A DNA stretch of 64,000 nucleotides from Flavobacterium erciyesense (GCF_018069925.1 NZ_JAGPXB010000003.1:186001-250000), one strand, 5' to 3'; counted from the stretch's first letter, positions 35,264-45,083 are shown. Notes: generated from the letters alone by a model not told the origin. A program made the numbers and translations.

Positions 35264-35335
35264 TAGCCCGTAGCGGAATCGAACCGCTCTTACATGGATG
35301 AAAACCATGCGTCCTAACCGATAGACGAACGGGCC
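35264..35335 (-). tRNA. tRNA-Glu (anticodon UUC), copy 2
   Basis: This is a second tRNA-Glu gene, identical over 72 nt to the one at 35146-35217 and offset from it by 118 bp. A few bases 3' of the gene are also shared, which points to a tandem duplication. Confidence 0.97.
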
Positions 35336-35413
35336 TTGCTTCTCTAATGCGGATGCAAAAATACAACTATTTTTAGAACGCACAATAGGTTCTGCATTTT
35401 TTTTTATTTTTTT

Positions 35414-36892
35414 TTAATACGCCTTCGCAAAGAGCACTCTTCCCGCCGATGGCGCACCTGTAAGCACACAAACCCCCTCTTCTTTCTCTTGATCAAGAGG
35501 CACACATCGGATGGTTGCTTTAGTTAAATCTTTTATTTTTTCTTCGGTAGCCGCAGTACCATCCCAATGGGCTGATACAAATCCTCCTTTAGTCTCTAAA
35601 ATCTCTTTAAACTCATCAAAATTAGAAACTTTTGTAATATGCGTATTTCTGTACTCTAAAGCTTTACCAAACAAATCGGCTTGAATTTGCGCCAATAAGT
35701 CCTGGATATAATCTTCAATTCCCTCACTTGAAACAATTGTTTTAGTCAGCGTATCGCGACGCGCTACTTCAAAAGTACCATTTTCAAGATCTTTAGGACC
35801 TACTGCTATACGAACCGGAACCCCTTTTAATTCCCACTCTGCAAATTTAAACCCAGGTTTTTGAGTAGTTCTATCGTCAAATTTGACAGTAATATTTAAT
35901 TTTCGCAATGCCAGAACTAAGCTATTCACTGACTCTTTGATAGTAACTAACTGCTCATCACTCCTGTATATTGGCACAATTACCACTTGAATTGGTGCTA
36001 AACTTGGTGGCAATACCAAACCTTGATCATCTGAATGAGTCATCACTAACGCCCCCATTAAGCGCGTAGAAACACCCCAAGATGTTCCCCAAACATACTC
36101 TTGTTTTCCCTCAGCAGTAGCAAATTTAACATCAAAAGCTTTTGCAAAGTTTTGACCTAAAAAGTGCGATGTACCAGCTTGTAATGCTTTTCCATCTTGC
36201 ATCAACGCCTCTATACAATAGGTTTCTTCAGCACCTGCAAAACGCTCTGTTTCTGTTTTTATTCCTTTAACTACAGGAATAGCCATAAATCCTTCCACAA
36301 AATCAGCATACACATTCATCATTTTTTCGGACTCTTCAACAGCTTCTGCTCGCGTTGCGTGCGCCGTATGACCTTCTTGCCATAAAAACTCGGCTGTTCT
36401 CAAAAACAAACGTGTTCTCATTTCCCAACGCACTACATTTGCCCACTGATTTATCAATAATGGCAAATCTCTATACGATTGCACCCAACCTTTATAAGTA
36501 GACCAAATAATAGCTTCACTCGTAGGTCTAACTATCAATTCTTCTTCTAATTTTGCATTTGGATCAACGATAAGTTTTCCTGGTTTCTCAGGATCATTTT
36601 TTAATCTATAATGTGTAACCACTGCACATTCTTTTGCAAAACCTTCGGCATTCTTCTCTTCAGCCTCGAACATGCTTTTGGGTACAAACAACGGAAAATA
36701 TGCGTTTTGATGACCTGTTTCTTTAAACATTCGATCTAATTCAGCTTGCATCTTTTCCCATATCGCATAGCCGTACGGTTTAATAACCATACAACCTCTA
36801 ACCCCTGAATTTTCGGCTAAATCAGCTTTTACAACCAATTCATTATACCATTTCGAATAATCTTCCGCTCTTGTAGTTATGTTCTTACTCAT
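35414..36892 (-). CDS. proS: prolyl-tRNA synthetase (short, type 3/eukaryote-like form)
   Basis: The 492-residue class II synthetase has the N-terminal catalytic core with [30 protein letters not shown] (motif 1 region), [10 protein letters not shown], and [26 protein letters not shown] (motif 2 region), then the anticodon-binding domain and a short C-terminal domain. It lacks the editing insertion of the long bacterial ProS, as is normal in Bacteroidota. It charges tRNA-Pro. It is adjacent to but on the same strand as the two tRNA-Glu genes, without obvious functional link. Confidence 0.97.
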   Translation of the reverse strand: MSKNITTRAEDYSKWYNELVVKADLAENSGVRGCMVIKPYGYAIWEKMQAELDRMFKETGHQNAYFPLFVPKSMFEAEEKNAEGFAKECAVVTHYRLKNDPEKPGKLIVDPNAKLEEELIVRPTSEAIIWSTYKGWVQSYRDLPLLINQWANVVRWEMRTRLFLRTAEFLWQEGHTAHATRAEAVEESEKMMNVYADFVEGFMAIPVVKGIKTETERFAGAEETYCIEALMQDGKALQAGTSHFLGQNFAKAFDVKFATAEGKQEYVWGTSWGVSTRLMGALVMTHSDDQGLVLPPSLAPIQVVIVPIYRSDEQLVTIKESVNSLVLALRKLNITVKFDDRTTQKPGFKFAEWELKGVPVRIAVGPKDLENGTFEVARRDTLTKTIVSSEGIEDYIQDLLAQIQADLFGKALEYRNTHITKVSNFDEFKEILETKGGFVSAHWDGTAATEEKIKDLTKATIRCVPLDQEKEEGVCVLTGAPSAGRVLFAKAY

Positions 36893-36955
36893 ACTGAATA
36901 GTTTGGCACAAATATTGCTCTGTTAATTTAAAATAAATAGTTCAGCAAAACTAAC

Positions 36956-36963
36956 TATTTTTG
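36956..36963 (+). promoter_or_regulatory. -7 promoter box (TATTTTTG)
   Basis: TATTTTTG lies 30 bp before the ATG at 36993. Because transcription should start only a few bases after it, the earlier in-frame ATG at 36966 would be nearly leaderless, which favours the start at 36993. Confidence 0.5.
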
Positions 36964-36992
36964 TAATGTGCAACAATAAAATCTCCATATAT

Positions 36993-38024
36993 ATGAAAAC
37001 TAGTACTCTTACTTTAAAAAATCGTGCGCTGCTATCCTCCATGGGGATTTGGTGCATTTTATTTGCATCTTGTGGCTCATATCAAAACAGCTCTTACTAC
37101 GATTCAGATGGTATTTATGGCGCAACTTACGAGCGTGCACCTGAAACAAAAGTAGTAGTGGATAATAGTAGTCCGTACAAAGACTACTTTAGTTCTTTAC
37201 AAAACAATGATCAAAAGGTAACTATTTTTACAGATGTAGATAGCTACAATTCATACGATACAGAAAATGATTCTATCGCCAATAACAGCTATCCTGGATG
37301 GGGCAACAATCCTCAAACCGTTGACATAAACATCTACAACAATGGTTGGGGTGCTAATAATTGGGGATGGAATGGCGGTTTTGGATGGAACAATTGGGGA
37401 TGGAACAATAATTTCGGTTGGGGTGGATACCCAGGTTGGGGATGGAACAATTGGGGATGGAACAACAATTTTGGTTGGGGTGGATATCCTGGCTGGGGAT
37501 GGAATACCGGTTTTGGTTGGAACGCCGGTTTTGGTTGGAACAATTGGTACGGAAACAACTGGGGCTATACCACAGCATACAACAATCAGGCATATACACG
37601 CAATGCGGGACGAAGAGGATCTTATATTACTACGGCAAATAATTCTGGACGAAGCGTAAACGCTTACAGCCGAAGCGCTACTATTAATAATGGAAGAAGA
37701 AGCGGTGAAACTTTAAATAGAAATGGTGAAACTTTAAATAGAAACAACACCACAACTTTTGGTCGAGGCTCAGCAACAAGATTTAGCAGAACAAACCAGA
37801 CCCCTACACAAAATGAATCCCGCAGCAATACAGGAACTAATCGCAGAGGCTCCTACAACACTCAAAACCAAAGCGAAACAAGAACACATACACCGTCAAG
37901 AGCCGAAAATAGCAGTCGCTCTTACACCCCTAGCTCAAGCTCTTCAAGAGGTGGAGGTGGTAGCTACGGCGGTGGCGGTGGCGGAAGATCGACTGGAGGC
38001 GGCGGCCGAGGTGGCCGAGGTTAA
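36993..38024 (+). CDS. Gly/Trp/Asn-rich repeat lipoprotein
   Basis: From the ATG at 36993 the product is 343 residues with a lipoprotein signal (GIWCILFASC). A middle region of about 80 residues is made of WGWNNNFGWGGYPGW-like repeats, with a 57-nt (19-residue) tandem unit visible in the DNA. The C-terminal third is rich in Ser, Thr, Arg and Asn and ends in a Gly/Arg-rich tail (SYGGGGGGRSTGGGG). Similar proteins occur in Flavobacteria as surface or periplasmic lipoproteins of unknown role. The start at 36966 would add nine residues before the signal and is less likely. Confidence 0.8.
   Translation: MKTSTLTLKNRALLSSMGIWCILFASCGSYQNSSYYDSDGIYGATYERAPETKVVVDNSSPYKDYFSSLQNNDQKVTIFTDVDSYNSYDTENDSIANNSYPGWGNNPQTVDINIYNNGWGANNWGWNGGFGWNNWGWNNNFGWGGYPGWGWNNWGWNNNFGWGGYPGWGWNTGFGWNAGFGWNNWYGNNWGYTTAYNNQAYTRNAGRRGSYITTANNSGRSVNAYSRSATINNGRRSGETLNRNGETLNRNNTTTFGRGSATRFSRTNQTPTQNESRSNTGTNRRGSYNTQNQSETRTHTPSRAENSSRSYTPSSSSSRGGGGSYGGGGGGRSTGGGGRGGRG
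37383..37496 (+). repeat. two 57-bp tandem repeats inside the Gly/Trp-rich gene
   Basis: The unit starting GGATGGAACAATTGGGG occurs at 37383 and 37440, and a third partial copy begins at 37497. The period is 57 bp, 19 codons, so copy-number changes keep the frame. Confidence 0.85.
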
Positions 38025-38069
38025 AATTTATAAGTAAACAAAATAGATATAAACAAATCTTTGATTTAG

Positions 38070-39647
38070 ATGAAAAAATATTTTTTAGTAGCAGTTATGG
38101 GGCTTACCGCAATTGCTACGCAAGCACAAGAGGTAGGAGATGCATTGCGCTACTCCCAGGATAATCTAACAGGAACAGCGCGGTTTAGAGCAATGAGCGG
38201 AGCATTTGGAGCACTTGGAGGTGATCTATCCTCCTTAAATGTGAATCCTGCTGGTTCATCAATATTTGCAAATAATCAAATGACTGTTACCTTAAGCAAC
38301 TTTAATAACAAAAATAATTCAACTTACTTTGGCGAAACTAACGCAGAGAAAACCAATACATTCGACTTGAATCAAGCTGGAGCAGTTTTTATTTTTGGGT
38401 CAAAAAACAATGACAATTGGAAAAAAATTGCAATTGGTGTTAATTACGAAAACACAAATAATTTTGATAATGGTGTTTTTTCAGCTGGAACCAATCCAAC
38501 TAATTCGATAGATCAATATTTCTTAGCATTTGCAAACAGAGGTAACAATGGAGCTCCAGTACCACAGCAATTTGTTAACCGAGAACCCGGAGAAACAATA
38601 AGTGATTTGTACTCTTTTTTAGGAAGTAATTTACCCAACAATCAATTTCCTGGACTTAATGGTTTTGATGCGCAGCAAGCGTTTCTTGGTTTTCAAGGTT
38701 TTTTATTGGATGCCGTTGATGAAAACAATGAAAATTCGGCTTATTTATCAAATGTTCCTGGAGGTGGAAACTATTTCCAAACCAACGAAGTATACAGCAC
38801 AGGATACAATGGTAAATTATCTTTTAATTTATCTACCTCTTACAAAGATAAATTCTATTTTGGACTTAATCTAAATTCCCACTTTACTGACTATACCAAA
38901 TCATCTTCATTTACAGAACGCAACAATGCAGCTTTATCAAGTAACTATACCGTTTCAAGATTAAGATTCAACAATGACTTGAATACCTACGGAACTGGAT
39001 TTTCATTTCAATTAGGAGCAATAGCTAAATTGACCAAGGAAATTCGTGTAGGACTAGCGTACGAATCTTCGACTTGGTATAATTTAACGGATGAATTATC
39101 TCAAAGTTTAACGGTAGTAAGCGCAAATACAAGTGGTGAATTGCCTGCTGATATTATTGCACCGCAAGTGATCAACGTATACGAACCTTATAAATTGCAA
39201 ACACCAAGTAGAGTAACAGGAAGTTTCGCCTATGTATTTGGAAAAAAAGGATTAATAAGTATTGATTATGCTTTAAAAAACTACGGTAGTACTCAATTTA
39301 AACCTGCTAATGATTTCTTTTTTAATTCATTAAACAACGAAATGAGTCGCACACTGGACACTAGTGGAGAACTTCGCATTGGAGGCGAGTACAAAATAGA
39401 ACGTTTGAGCCTAAGAGGTGGTTATCGTTACGAACAAAGTCCTTACGTTGACAATACTACTATTGGCGACCTAAATGGATTTTCGGCTGGATTGGGTTAT
39501 AATTTCGGATCAACTAAAGTCGATCTAGCATATGCATACGCCAAAAGAAATACACAGCAAGGTTTTTTTAATCAAGGATTTACAGATGGCGCTAGCATTG
39601 ACGCTATAAACAACACCGTTTCGCTAACGTTATTATTCGAATTATAA
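38070..39647 (+). CDS. OmpP1/FadL-type outer-membrane transport protein
   Basis: The 525-residue protein has a signal peptide (VMGLTAIATQAQ) and the FadL-family start (DALRYSQDNLTGTARFRAMSGAFGALGGDLSSLNVNPAGSSIF). It continues as a long beta barrel that ends with the aromatic/hydrophobic strand NNTVSLTLLFEL. FadL-type porins import hydrophobic compounds such as long-chain fatty acids or aromatics; the substrate here is unknown. It follows the repeat lipoprotein by 45 bp in the same direction and is ended by a strong terminator. Confidence 0.88.
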   Translation: MKKYFLVAVMGLTAIATQAQEVGDALRYSQDNLTGTARFRAMSGAFGALGGDLSSLNVNPAGSSIFANNQMTVTLSNFNNKNNSTYFGETNAEKTNTFDLNQAGAVFIFGSKNNDNWKKIAIGVNYENTNNFDNGVFSAGTNPTNSIDQYFLAFANRGNNGAPVPQQFVNREPGETISDLYSFLGSNLPNNQFPGLNGFDAQQAFLGFQGFLLDAVDENNENSAYLSNVPGGGNYFQTNEVYSTGYNGKLSFNLSTSYKDKFYFGLNLNSHFTDYTKSSSFTERNNAALSSNYTVSRLRFNNDLNTYGTGFSFQLGAIAKLTKEIRVGLAYESSTWYNLTDELSQSLTVVSANTSGELPADIIAPQVINVYEPYKLQTPSRVTGSFAYVFGKKGLISIDYALKNYGSTQFKPANDFFFNSLNNEMSRTLDTSGELRIGGEYKIERLSLRGGYRYEQSPYVDNTTIGDLNGFSAGLGYNFGSTKVDLAYAYAKRNTQQGFFNQGFTDGASIDAINNTVSLTLLFEL

Positions 39648-39668
39648 AAAGATCTATCATATAAATGA

Positions 39669-39702
39669 AATCCGTTTCAGTAATTGAAACGGATTTTTTT
39701 TT
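39669..39702 (+). terminator. intrinsic terminator
   Basis: ATCCGTTTCA and TGAAACGGAT form a 10-bp stem followed by a T run, about 20 bp after the FadL-type gene stop. Confidence 0.9.
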
Positions 39703-39793
39703 AATCAATATAACCTTTTATAAATCCTTACTTGAAGACAACATCTAAAAATTGAAAAAAACAGTAAAAAATAGCTGTTTGAATAAAAAAGTG

Positions 39794-39801
39794 TAATTTT
39801 G
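39794..39801 (+). promoter_or_regulatory. -7 promoter box (TAATTTTG) of rimO
   Basis: TAATTTTG fits TAnnTTTG, 33 bp before the rimO start. A TTTG lies only 12 bp upstream of it, too close for a normal -33 element, so half of the promoter is uncertain. Confidence 0.5.
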
Positions 39802-39833
39802 CAAAATTCCTAAAATATCAGGATTCTAATGTT

Positions 39834-41147
39834 ATGAGAACGAAATCTTTAAAAAAGAACAAAATAAACGTAATTACCCTAGGGTGTTCAAAAAATGTGT
39901 ATGATAGTGAAGTCCTTATGGGTCAACTTCGCGCCAATGGAAAAGAAGTAACACATGAAGCTGCAGCAGCTGATGAAGGCAATATTATCGTGATTAACAC
40001 TTGTGGTTTTATAGACAATGCAAAAGCAGAATCGGTTAATATGATCTTGGAATATGCCGATAAAAAAGAAAAAGGATTAGTAGACAAAGTATTTGTAACC
40101 GGATGCCTTTCAGAAAGATACCGCCCAGATTTAGAAAAAGAAATCCCAAATGTGGATCAATTTTTTGGAACTACAGAACTGCCTCAACTATTAAAAGCAC
40201 TTGGCGCCGATTACAAACATGAATTACTAGGAGAGCGATTAACTACTACTCCAAAAAACTATGCCTATCTAAAAATTTCTGAAGGATGTGATAGACCATG
40301 TAGTTTTTGTGCTATTCCTTTAATGCGTGGAAAAAATGTTTCACAAACTATTGAAAAACTAGTTAAAGAAGCAGAAGGTTTGGCAAGAGACGGCGTTAAA
40401 GAATTGATTTTAATTGCACAAGATTTAACTTATTACGGACTAGATTTATACAAAAAAAGAGCTTTAGGCGATTTACTTGAGGCACTTGTTAAAGTAGAAG
40501 GAATTGAGTGGATTCGTTTGCATTACGCCTTCCCTACTGGATTTCCAATGGAAGTTTTGGAAATCATGAAACGAGAGCCAAAAATTTGTAACTATATTGA
40601 CATCCCTTTGCAGCACATCGCAGATTCGGTTTTAAAATCAATGCGAAGAGGTACTACACGAGAAAAAACTACTAAACTATTAAAAGACTTTCGTGCAGCT
40701 GTGCCAGGAATGGCCATCAGAACAACATTAATTGTAGGATATCCTGGTGAAACTCAAGAAGACTTCAATATTTTGAAAGAATTTGTTCAAGAAATGAAAT
40801 TTGACAGGATGGGTTGTTTTGCTTATTCACATGAAGAGAACACACACGCCTACTTACTTGAAGATGACGTTCCCGATCAAGTAAAACAAGATCGCGCTAA
40901 CGAAATTATGGAATTGCAATCGCAAATTTCTTGGGACTTAAATCAAGAAAAAATCGGACAAACCTACAAATGTATTATTGACAGAAAAGAAGGTGCTCAC
41001 TTTGTTGGCCGAACAGAATTTGACAGTCCTGATGTAGATAACGAAGTATTAATCGATGCATCTAAGCACTATTTAAAAACAGGGGAATTCGCGATGATAA
41101 AAATCACAGAAGCAACTGAATTTGATTTATACGGAGAACCAGCATAA
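39834..41147 (+). CDS. rimO: ribosomal protein uS12 methylthiotransferase RimO
   Basis: The 437-residue protein has an N-terminal methylthiotransferase domain with conserved Cys in LGCSKNVYDSE, NTCGFI and TGCLSERY, a radical SAM domain with CDRPCSFC (CX3CX2C), and a C-terminal TRAM domain. It adds a methylthio group to the conserved aspartate of ribosomal protein S12. The two cluster-binding sets are both complete. Start and length are normal. The following exported gene starts 25 bp after its stop and may be cotranscribed. Confidence 0.97.
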   Translation: MRTKSLKKNKINVITLGCSKNVYDSEVLMGQLRANGKEVTHEAAAADEGNIIVINTCGFIDNAKAESVNMILEYADKKEKGLVDKVFVTGCLSERYRPDLEKEIPNVDQFFGTTELPQLLKALGADYKHELLGERLTTTPKNYAYLKISEGCDRPCSFCAIPLMRGKNVSQTIEKLVKEAEGLARDGVKELILIAQDLTYYGLDLYKKRALGDLLEALVKVEGIEWIRLHYAFPTGFPMEVLEIMKREPKICNYIDIPLQHIADSVLKSMRRGTTREKTTKLLKDFRAAVPGMAIRTTLIVGYPGETQEDFNILKEFVQEMKFDRMGCFAYSHEENTHAYLLEDDVPDQVKQDRANEIMELQSQISWDLNQEKIGQTYKCIIDRKEGAHFVGRTEFDSPDVDNEVLIDASKHYLKTGEFAMIKITEATEFDLYGEPA

Positions 41148-41172
41148 CGTTTATCTTTTAAAAACAACACCT

Positions 41173-41643
41173 ATGAAAGCAGTTTTTTATGGAATCGCAA
41201 TAGTTACGACCTTATTGTTTTCGAACGAAATTTCAGCACAATACGGGTACGGAAATGGGTATGGAAACGGCTATGGTATGAATAGACGAATGGCTGGTGG
41301 TATGGACCAAAACAGACAACCAGACAAACCGAAAGAAATTCCGGTAGAGGTAACTGTAGCAAAACTCATGGAACGTTTGACACCAGATCTTTCATTGGAT
41401 GAATTACAAGCTATTGCGATAAGTAATATCATAACGGAAAGTATGAAAGAGCAAGGTATTTTACTAAAAGCCGAAGTCTCTCAGGAAGAAAAATCGAATA
41501 ACATAAAAGTGCTTTCTGAAACCACTAACCGAAAGATCAATGATTTACTAAATCCAGATCAAAAAGAAAAATTCAAGGCTCTCAACAGTGAGCCAAGGGG
41601 TTCTAAAAAAGTAAAAAATAAAAAGAAAGCAGAGGAGCAATAG
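41173..41643 (+). CDS. small exported protein, Spy/CpxP-like helical type
   Basis: From the ATG at 41173 the product is 156 residues with a signal peptide (IVTTLLFSNEISAQ), a short GNGYGNGYGMNRRM repeat, and a helical region with LTPDLSLDELQAI, NRKINDLLNPDQKEKFKAL that looks like LTxxQ-type periplasmic proteins. A chaperone-like role is a possibility only. A frame from 41122 overlaps rimO and would hide the signal peptide. The C-terminus is strongly basic. Confidence 0.75.
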   Translation: MKAVFYGIAIVTTLLFSNEISAQYGYGNGYGNGYGMNRRMAGGMDQNRQPDKPKEIPVEVTVAKLMERLTPDLSLDELQAIAISNIITESMKEQGILLKAEVSQEEKSNNIKVLSETTNRKINDLLNPDQKEKFKALNSEPRGSKKVKNKKKAEEQ

Positions 41644-41674
41644 TTCCTGATGTACAAAATCAGCTCGTTTAATT

Positions 41675-42577
41675 ATGAAAATTACCCTGTATTATTTCCT
41701 TTTGCTTGTGCTGTTTTTTTCTTGTGCACCGAAACCTTTTCCCGCCAACGAAAAAACATATGACACAAATTTAACAACCCTAAAGGAAACCATTTCAAAT
41801 AAAGAAGCTCAGACGTTACCATTGATTCCGTTTGTACCAATTCCGATTGATACACTGTACAGACAACAACTTCATACCTACAAGGATACTTTATTCAAAA
41901 TGAATGCAGCTAGTTTACAAAATGGCATTAGTACAGAATGGGTTAGCTCTGTAAATTTCAATCTTCGCAAACCCAATTTTGTAATTATTCATCATACAGC
42001 ACAAGATTCGCTGCCGCAAACGATAAAAACTTTTACAAAAACAACTACTCAAGTAAGCGCACATTACGTAATTGGAGACGACGGAAAAGTGGTTCAAATG
42101 CTAAATGATTACTTAAGAGCTTGGCATGCCGGAAATGGCTCTTGGGGCAAGAACACTGATTTAAATTCATGTTCGATAGGTATTGAGTTAGACAATAACG
42201 GTACAGAACCTTTCTCAGAAATGCAAATCAATAGCCTACTAGCGCTATTGACCAAACTAAAAAAAGACTACAATATACCGCAACAAAATTTTATTGGCCA
42301 TGCCGATGTAGCACCCTCTCGAAAAAAAGATCCAAGTGCTTTGTTTCCTTGGAAAATTCTTGCTGAAAAAGGTTTTGGATTATGGCCAGACGAGTTTTTG
42401 ATGACAGCTCCTATCGATTTCAATCCTGAACTAGGACTACGATTAATAGGCTATGATACTAAAAATTTGGCCGCCGCAGTGACAGCTTTTAAATTGCATT
42501 ACATACAAAACGAAGTCAATAACTTTTTGGATCCAAAAACAATAAACACCATTTACTCCATCTACAAGCAACAGTAA
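41675..42577 (+). CDS. lipoprotein N-acetylmuramoyl-L-alanine amidase (PGRP/AmiD-like)
   Basis: The 300-residue product has a lipoprotein signal (LLVLFFSC). The Amidase_2 domain at about 100-245 carries the zinc ligands in VIIHHTAQDS and FIGHADVAPSRKKDPSALFPW, and the family residues HYVIGDDGKVVQM, AWHAGNGSW and SIGIELDNNG. It cleaves the amide bond between muramic acid and the peptide stem of murein, probably in recycling. It starts 31 bp after the small exported protein gene and shares its direction. Confidence 0.92.
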   Translation: MKITLYYFLLLVLFFSCAPKPFPANEKTYDTNLTTLKETISNKEAQTLPLIPFVPIPIDTLYRQQLHTYKDTLFKMNAASLQNGISTEWVSSVNFNLRKPNFVIIHHTAQDSLPQTIKTFTKTTTQVSAHYVIGDDGKVVQMLNDYLRAWHAGNGSWGKNTDLNSCSIGIELDNNGTEPFSEMQINSLLALLTKLKKDYNIPQQNFIGHADVAPSRKKDPSALFPWKILAEKGFGLWPDEFLMTAPIDFNPELGLRLIGYDTKNLAAAVTAFKLHYIQNEVNNFLDPKTINTIYSIYKQQ

Positions 42578-42606
42578 AAAGGAAATCGTGTTTTTTTAAA
42601 ACAAAA

Positions 42607-42637
42607 AACTGCCAAGAATAGTTGTTCCTTGGCAGTT
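42607..42637 (-). terminator. terminator of the BBP2-type porin gene
   Basis: AACTGCCAAG and CTTGGCAGTT form a perfect stem with a 10-nt loop. On the minus strand it is followed by TTTTTTG, and it lies 14 bp after the porin stop, so it mainly serves that gene. Confidence 0.85.
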
Positions 42638-42650
42638 AAAAAAAAAAAAA

Positions 42651-43700
42651 TTAAAACGTATAAGTTGTAGCTAGCAGAGCGTATGCTGTAAGTCCCTTTG
42701 GAGCAGCAGCACTATTCGTAAATATATCTTCTGAGGCAGTATCTACTCTAAACTCAGGAATAATGGTTAAGTTACCTACTTTGTAATTCAGCGATAAAGT
42801 ATTCCCAACTACGGAAGTACCTGATAATAATCCTAGTGCCGGCGTAGCATCTTTTGCATCTAAATACTCCAATCTGTAAGCAAGATTTAGTGATTCTTTC
42901 AATGAAAAAGTTGCATAACCTACCAATGAAAACCATTCACCATCAACATCACTATCCAAATCATCTTTTGTCATTGCATAGGTTCCATTAAAACCAAGAG
43001 AAAAAGAATCACTTACTTTTTTTGTACCCACAAAATCAAATTGTGTTTTATTTTCAGTAGATGAAGGATTACTACTGCCGGAGGTTACGTTAAAAAAGGC
43101 ACTGCCTGTATCTCCTGCATAAGCCAATTGGCCAATAAATGTTTTTTGAGACGAACCCGCTTCAATAGCAGTTTTAAAATCAGTTGGATTTGAAATTCCC
43201 GCCATAAAACTAAATTTACCAGAGGTATATTGGGCTTTGATACCCGTATTAAAGAACGGACCGTATGTAAATGCATACGACATACTATAGTTTTTATTAT
43301 CAACTGCATCTACCAATTCATAACCCAAATGAGTTCCAAAACTACCCGCAGTAACTTTAAACTTATCTGAAAACTCATAAGTAAAATTCAATTGTTTAAT
43401 CATAAAACTAGTAGCTTCGTCATTATAAGTAAACTGTGCTGCTCTGTTGCCAAAACCTAAGTCTACAAAAACTGAGGCCTTTCCCATTTTATGCGAGGCC
43501 TCGATAGAAGCCATTCCTAATTCAAAAGAATTATGTGAATTTGTAAAGCTTGTTAAACTGTTATCCACTTTAGCAAAATCATATTTGTAATAAGCATCTG
43601 CAGAACCAGCAAAAGTTGTTGCAGGTGTAGTAGTGGTTTCTTGTGCAAAACAAGATAAGGATATAAATAACGAAACAATAATTGTGATTAGTTTTTTCAT
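42651..43700 (-). CDS. outer-membrane beta-barrel porin, BBP2/OmpL-like
   Basis: The 349-residue protein has a signal peptide (IIVSLFISLSCFAQ) and an amphipathic beta barrel with the family features SADAYYKYDF, NSFELGMASIEASHK and YNDEATSFMIKQLNFTYEFSDKFKVTAGSFGTHLGYE. It ends in an aromatic strand (LLATTYTF). This group often accompanies ammonium transporters in Bacteroidota, but none lies here. It stands alone with a 550-bp AT-rich upstream region, suggesting regulated expression. Confidence 0.87.
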   Translation of the reverse strand: MKKLITIIVSLFISLSCFAQETTTTPATTFAGSADAYYKYDFAKVDNSLTSFTNSHNSFELGMASIEASHKMGKASVFVDLGFGNRAAQFTYNDEATSFMIKQLNFTYEFSDKFKVTAGSFGTHLGYELVDAVDNKNYSMSYAFTYGPFFNTGIKAQYTSGKFSFMAGISNPTDFKTAIEAGSSQKTFIGQLAYAGDTGSAFFNVTSGSSNPSSTENKTQFDFVGTKKVSDSFSLGFNGTYAMTKDDLDSDVDGEWFSLVGYATFSLKESLNLAYRLEYLDAKDATPALGLLSGTSVVGNTLSLNYKVGNLTIIPEFRVDTASEDIFTNSAAAPKGLTAYALLATTYTF

Positions 43701-44255
43701 TTTTAGTTGGTTTTAATTAGTAATCAAGATTGGTAATCTTATGGATATGTTACTGCTATTACTGTCGCGAACCAATAGCAAAAAAGTATAAAAAAGAAAA
43801 TAGTTCGATGCTATCTACTTGTGTTTTATGCTTTTATTTGAAGCGAATTTATTAACTTTTATTTATCAATAATTACGAATTAGAAGTTTTTTGACTGTCG
43901 GTATAGCAGAATTATGAATAACAGAAAATGAATAAAAATAAATAAGTATTCCCTATTTTAAAGTTTGTATTTTAAAAAATCAATAATTAATTTATTAATA
44001 AATACCCCCTTAAAATTTAAAAAAGATGTTTTAAAAATTAAAAAAAATAAAATAAATAGATGATTTATTATTTACAAAAACACAAACCCCCATTGAAAAT
44101 AGGGGTTAGTAAAAATTAATAAAATATTAATAATCCAAAATAAAAAGAAAAATCACGACTATATCACTAAAGCAATTAATAAAAGACTCTTTACCTTTTA
44201 AGACTTTTATGAAAAGTTTAAAACAAAATAATTTCTCATTTTGTACTTTTATATA
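43701..44255. other. long AT-rich intergenic region
   Basis: No credible ORF is seen. It separates the divergent porin and small exported protein genes and probably holds control sites for both. Visible are AAGATT-GGT-AATCTT (43726-43740), close to the porin start, and a hairpin AACCCC...GGGGTT (44085-44107). Confidence 0.6.
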
Positions 44256-44585
44256 ATGAAAAATCACTCATACAAAATTCTCTTTTCGCTCCTGTTTTTT
44301 TGCTTTGCAACAGCGTGGCTTGCGAACAATTATGGTGATAGCACGAGTGATAAAAACAGATCCGAACAATCCGAAAAAAATATAGAAGATAAATCTATTG
44401 AAGAAAAAGATAAAACTTACATCATCGATAGTAATCTGAAAAATCATTTTCAAATCACATTTCAAGAGGAAAAAACAAACCATTTAATTTACTACGATTT
44501 TATCATTAAAGAATGGTCAGCGATAACAGAATTGCCACCTCCAAAAACATTGCAGCACTTGACAATGGCTACAAAGAATTCTTAA
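44256..44585 (+). CDS. small exported or membrane-anchored hypothetical protein
   Basis: The 109-residue product begins with MKNHSYKILFSLLFFCFATAWLANN, a signal peptide or anchor, followed by a highly charged stretch (SEQSEKNIEDKSIEEKDK) and a short globular tail. A frame from a TTG at 44241 adds five residues. It is followed 18 bp later by another small exported protein in the same direction, so they form a two-gene unit. I recognise no family. Confidence 0.6.
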   Translation: MKNHSYKILFSLLFFCFATAWLANNYGDSTSDKNRSEQSEKNIEDKSIEEKDKTYIIDSNLKNHFQITFQEEKTNHLIYYDFIIKEWSAITELPPPKTLQHLTMATKNS

Positions 44586-44603
44586 TTTTAAAAAAATAAA
44601 AAA

Positions 44604-45083
44604 ATGAAATATTTATATACCGCAGCACTACTAGCCGTTACGGCAATTAATTTTGCACAAACACATGAATTTATAAAACACAATGGCGAAAAACTTGAAG
44701 TAAATTATATCAAAACTGAAGAAAAATTGGTGCACTACTCTATACCAAACAGTGCTGAAGAAAAAACAATTAGCATGCTTGCACTAGCTCAAATAAAAGA
44801 CAACAACAAAAGCAATAGTAAAGTTATTACTGATAAAGTACATATTGAGAGTGCTTCTGATTACCGCAAAGTACAATCTGTAAGACCGCAAGAAACGAGC
44901 GGACTTAAAAAAATAGGAAATGTTTCTAGCTTTTTAGGACAAGCAAAAGGTGAAACAACCCAAGCCTTTACAGATAACGCTCTTAAAAGACTCCAACAAC
45001 TAGCTGCTAAAAAAGGTGCTCCTTTTATGGTCATTACATCCAATAAACCTCAAAACCTAAAAGCCGATTTATACTCTTACTAA
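44604..45083 (+). CDS. exported hypothetical protein
   Basis: The 159-residue product has a signal peptide (LLAVTAINFAQ). The first 70 residues look like a small beta domain (HEFIKHNGEKLEVNYIKTEEKLVHYSIP) and the rest is helical and basic, ending in PFMVITSNKPQNLKADLYSY. It forms a unit with the preceding small protein. The function is unknown; proteins with such an N-terminus are common in Flavobacteria. Confidence 0.75.
   Translation: MKYLYTAALLAVTAINFAQTHEFIKHNGEKLEVNYIKTEEKLVHYSIPNSAEEKTISMLALAQIKDNNKSNSKVITDKVHIESASDYRKVQSVRPQETSGLKKIGNVSSFLGQAKGETTQAFTDNALKRLQQLAAKKGAPFMVITSNKPQNLKADLYSY

Noticed and set aside
35146..35335. tRNA-associated integration site of a genomic island
   Set aside because: No integrase or direct repeat of a tRNA 3' end is found; the second copy is a full tRNA gene and the next gene is core proS.
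37342..37659. Overlapping frames in the Gly/Trp-rich repeat
   Set aside because: The 57-bp repeat leaves several frames open by chance; only the frame with the lipoprotein signal is supported.
43701..44255. Hidden gene in the AT-rich gap
   Set aside because: Only very short or start-less frames exist on both strands.
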